Source: CAYUKK01 sp964445305
GTDB lineage: Bacteria > Acidobacteriota > Aminicenantia > Aminicenantales > UBA8522
Reading direction: 5' to 3'
Assembly: GCA_964445305.1 (NCBI GenBank)
Contig: CAYUKK010000185.1
Location: 1 to 5,890, forward strand
Length of the DNA stretch: 5,890 nucleotides
Below the pieces are notes generated by a model that saw nothing but the letters and a program-made list of their open reading frames with translations, was not told the origin of the DNA and did not search any database. Both the position numbers and the translations under genes were made by a program. Below, piece after piece: positions 5,390 to 5,890 of the stretch. Numbering within the stretch: position 1 is the stretch's first letter; every line of letters begins with the position of its first letter.

Positions 5390-5890
5390 ATGAGAAAAAA
5401 GGGAATTTATCTCGTCTGGCTTTGTCTTGTCAGCCATGCCGGCGCAACATCTCTCATTTTCCAGGCCCCAACCCTGAACGAGCCCTATTACCGGATCTCC
5501 TTTCCCTTCGAAGTCAAAGAAGGAAAAGTGTTGATCCAGGATCTTCTCCTCAATGAGAGCAAGGTGGGGTTGTTTCTGGTCTTCCAGGGTGGAAAAAACA
5601 TCCCTTCCTCTTCGCCCCTGGAAAGGGGTCAGTACAATATCGTTTTAGACTACGCTTGGGCTTCTGGAAAAGCATACAAGATAAAGCTGCTCTGGACGCA
5701 GGAAAATTCAAAAAAACAGAGGCAGCTTGAAGTCAGAGGCCAATCGCCGCAGGAAGGAGGGATCCCGGGTGCGGAAGAGGGCTTTTATCGAACCTACAGG
5801 ATAGAAGAACCCATCGGCATCGAGAGGAGAGGCGAAATCTGTTTATTGACCGTCACCGCCCCTCGCTCTGAAATCGAAACAGCCGATTTT
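5390..5890 (+). CDS. Secreted protein of unknown function, N-terminal part (3' end outside window)
   Basis: The frame runs open from ATG 5390 to the window end, giving 167 residues. The N-terminus is a Sec signal peptide: basic MRKK, a hydrophobic core (GIYLVWLCLV), and a likely cleavage after the AGA at residues 17-19; the Cys at 12 is not in a lipobox, so a soluble exported protein is expected. The mature part looks beta-rich, with alternating strands (YYRISFPFEV, KVGLFLVFQGG, YNIVLDYAW, YKIKLLW), and then a linker rich in G, Q, E and P before a second segment, YRIEEPIGIERRGEI. This last motif faintly resembles the start of beta-barrel domains in some polysaccharide-active proteins, which is a weak impression only. 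I do not recognise the family. The gene is 4 nt behind the M24 gene with its ribosome binding site inside that gene, so the two are co-expressed. Confidence 0.85.
   Translation, partial: MRKKGIYLVWLCLVSHAGATSLIFQAPTLNEPYYRISFPFEVKEGKVLIQDLLLNESKVGLFLVFQGGKNIPSSSPLERGQYNIVLDYAWASGKAYKIKLLWTQENSKKQRQLEVRGQSPQEGGIPGAEEGFYRTYRIEEPIGIERRGEICLLTVTAPRSEIETADF

Overview
The window is bacterial chromosomal DNA with a housekeeping left end, a small AT-rich accessory patch and a GC-richer right end. The genes are recognisably bacterial (RuvB, QueA). The mixture of a strong Shine-Dalgarno gene with apparently leaderless genes, together with a divergent M24 protein and a secreted protein, suggests an uncultured or environmental lineage. 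Something near Aminicenantes/Acidobacteriota is only a guess; nothing here fixes the taxon.

Layout, all genes on the + strand: (1) 2-343 is the 3' end of ruvB (Holliday-junction helicase). It is followed 7 nt later by queA (351-1382, GTG start), a common bacterial neighbourhood. (2) 1383-1625 is a gap with a possible minus-strand gene remnant and a good sigma70-type promoter that would start transcription at the ATG of the next gene. (3) 1626-2888 is a 420-aa AAA_14/DUF4143 ATPase of strikingly lower GC. A hand count gives about 32% GC over 1741-1800, against about 67% over 4681-4740. (4) 2878-3213 is a short reading frame that looks like the surviving 3' part of a larger gene. (5) 3266-3619 is an unrecognised 117-aa protein with clear coding character. 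(6) 3620-4014 is a long gap with a hairpin, a short direct repeat, and a well-formed promoter plus an 86-nt leader with a strong ribosome binding site. (7) 4015-5385 is an M24 (creatinase/prolidase-fold) protein whose metal-ligand positions are largely replaced. (8) From 5390 to the end is the start of a secreted protein of unknown function, placed 4 nt behind the M24 gene.

How the parts fit: ruvB and queA are probably co-transcribed. The ATPase and the truncated frame look like an acquired and decaying patch between core genes, possibly bracketed by an 11-bp direct repeat. The M24 gene and the secreted-protein gene form an operon from the promoter at 3894-3922, so their products probably act in one process. 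No defence system, CRISPR array, transposase, tRNA or rRNA was found. The most interesting items are the metal-site-less M24 protein and the leaderless ATPase promoter.
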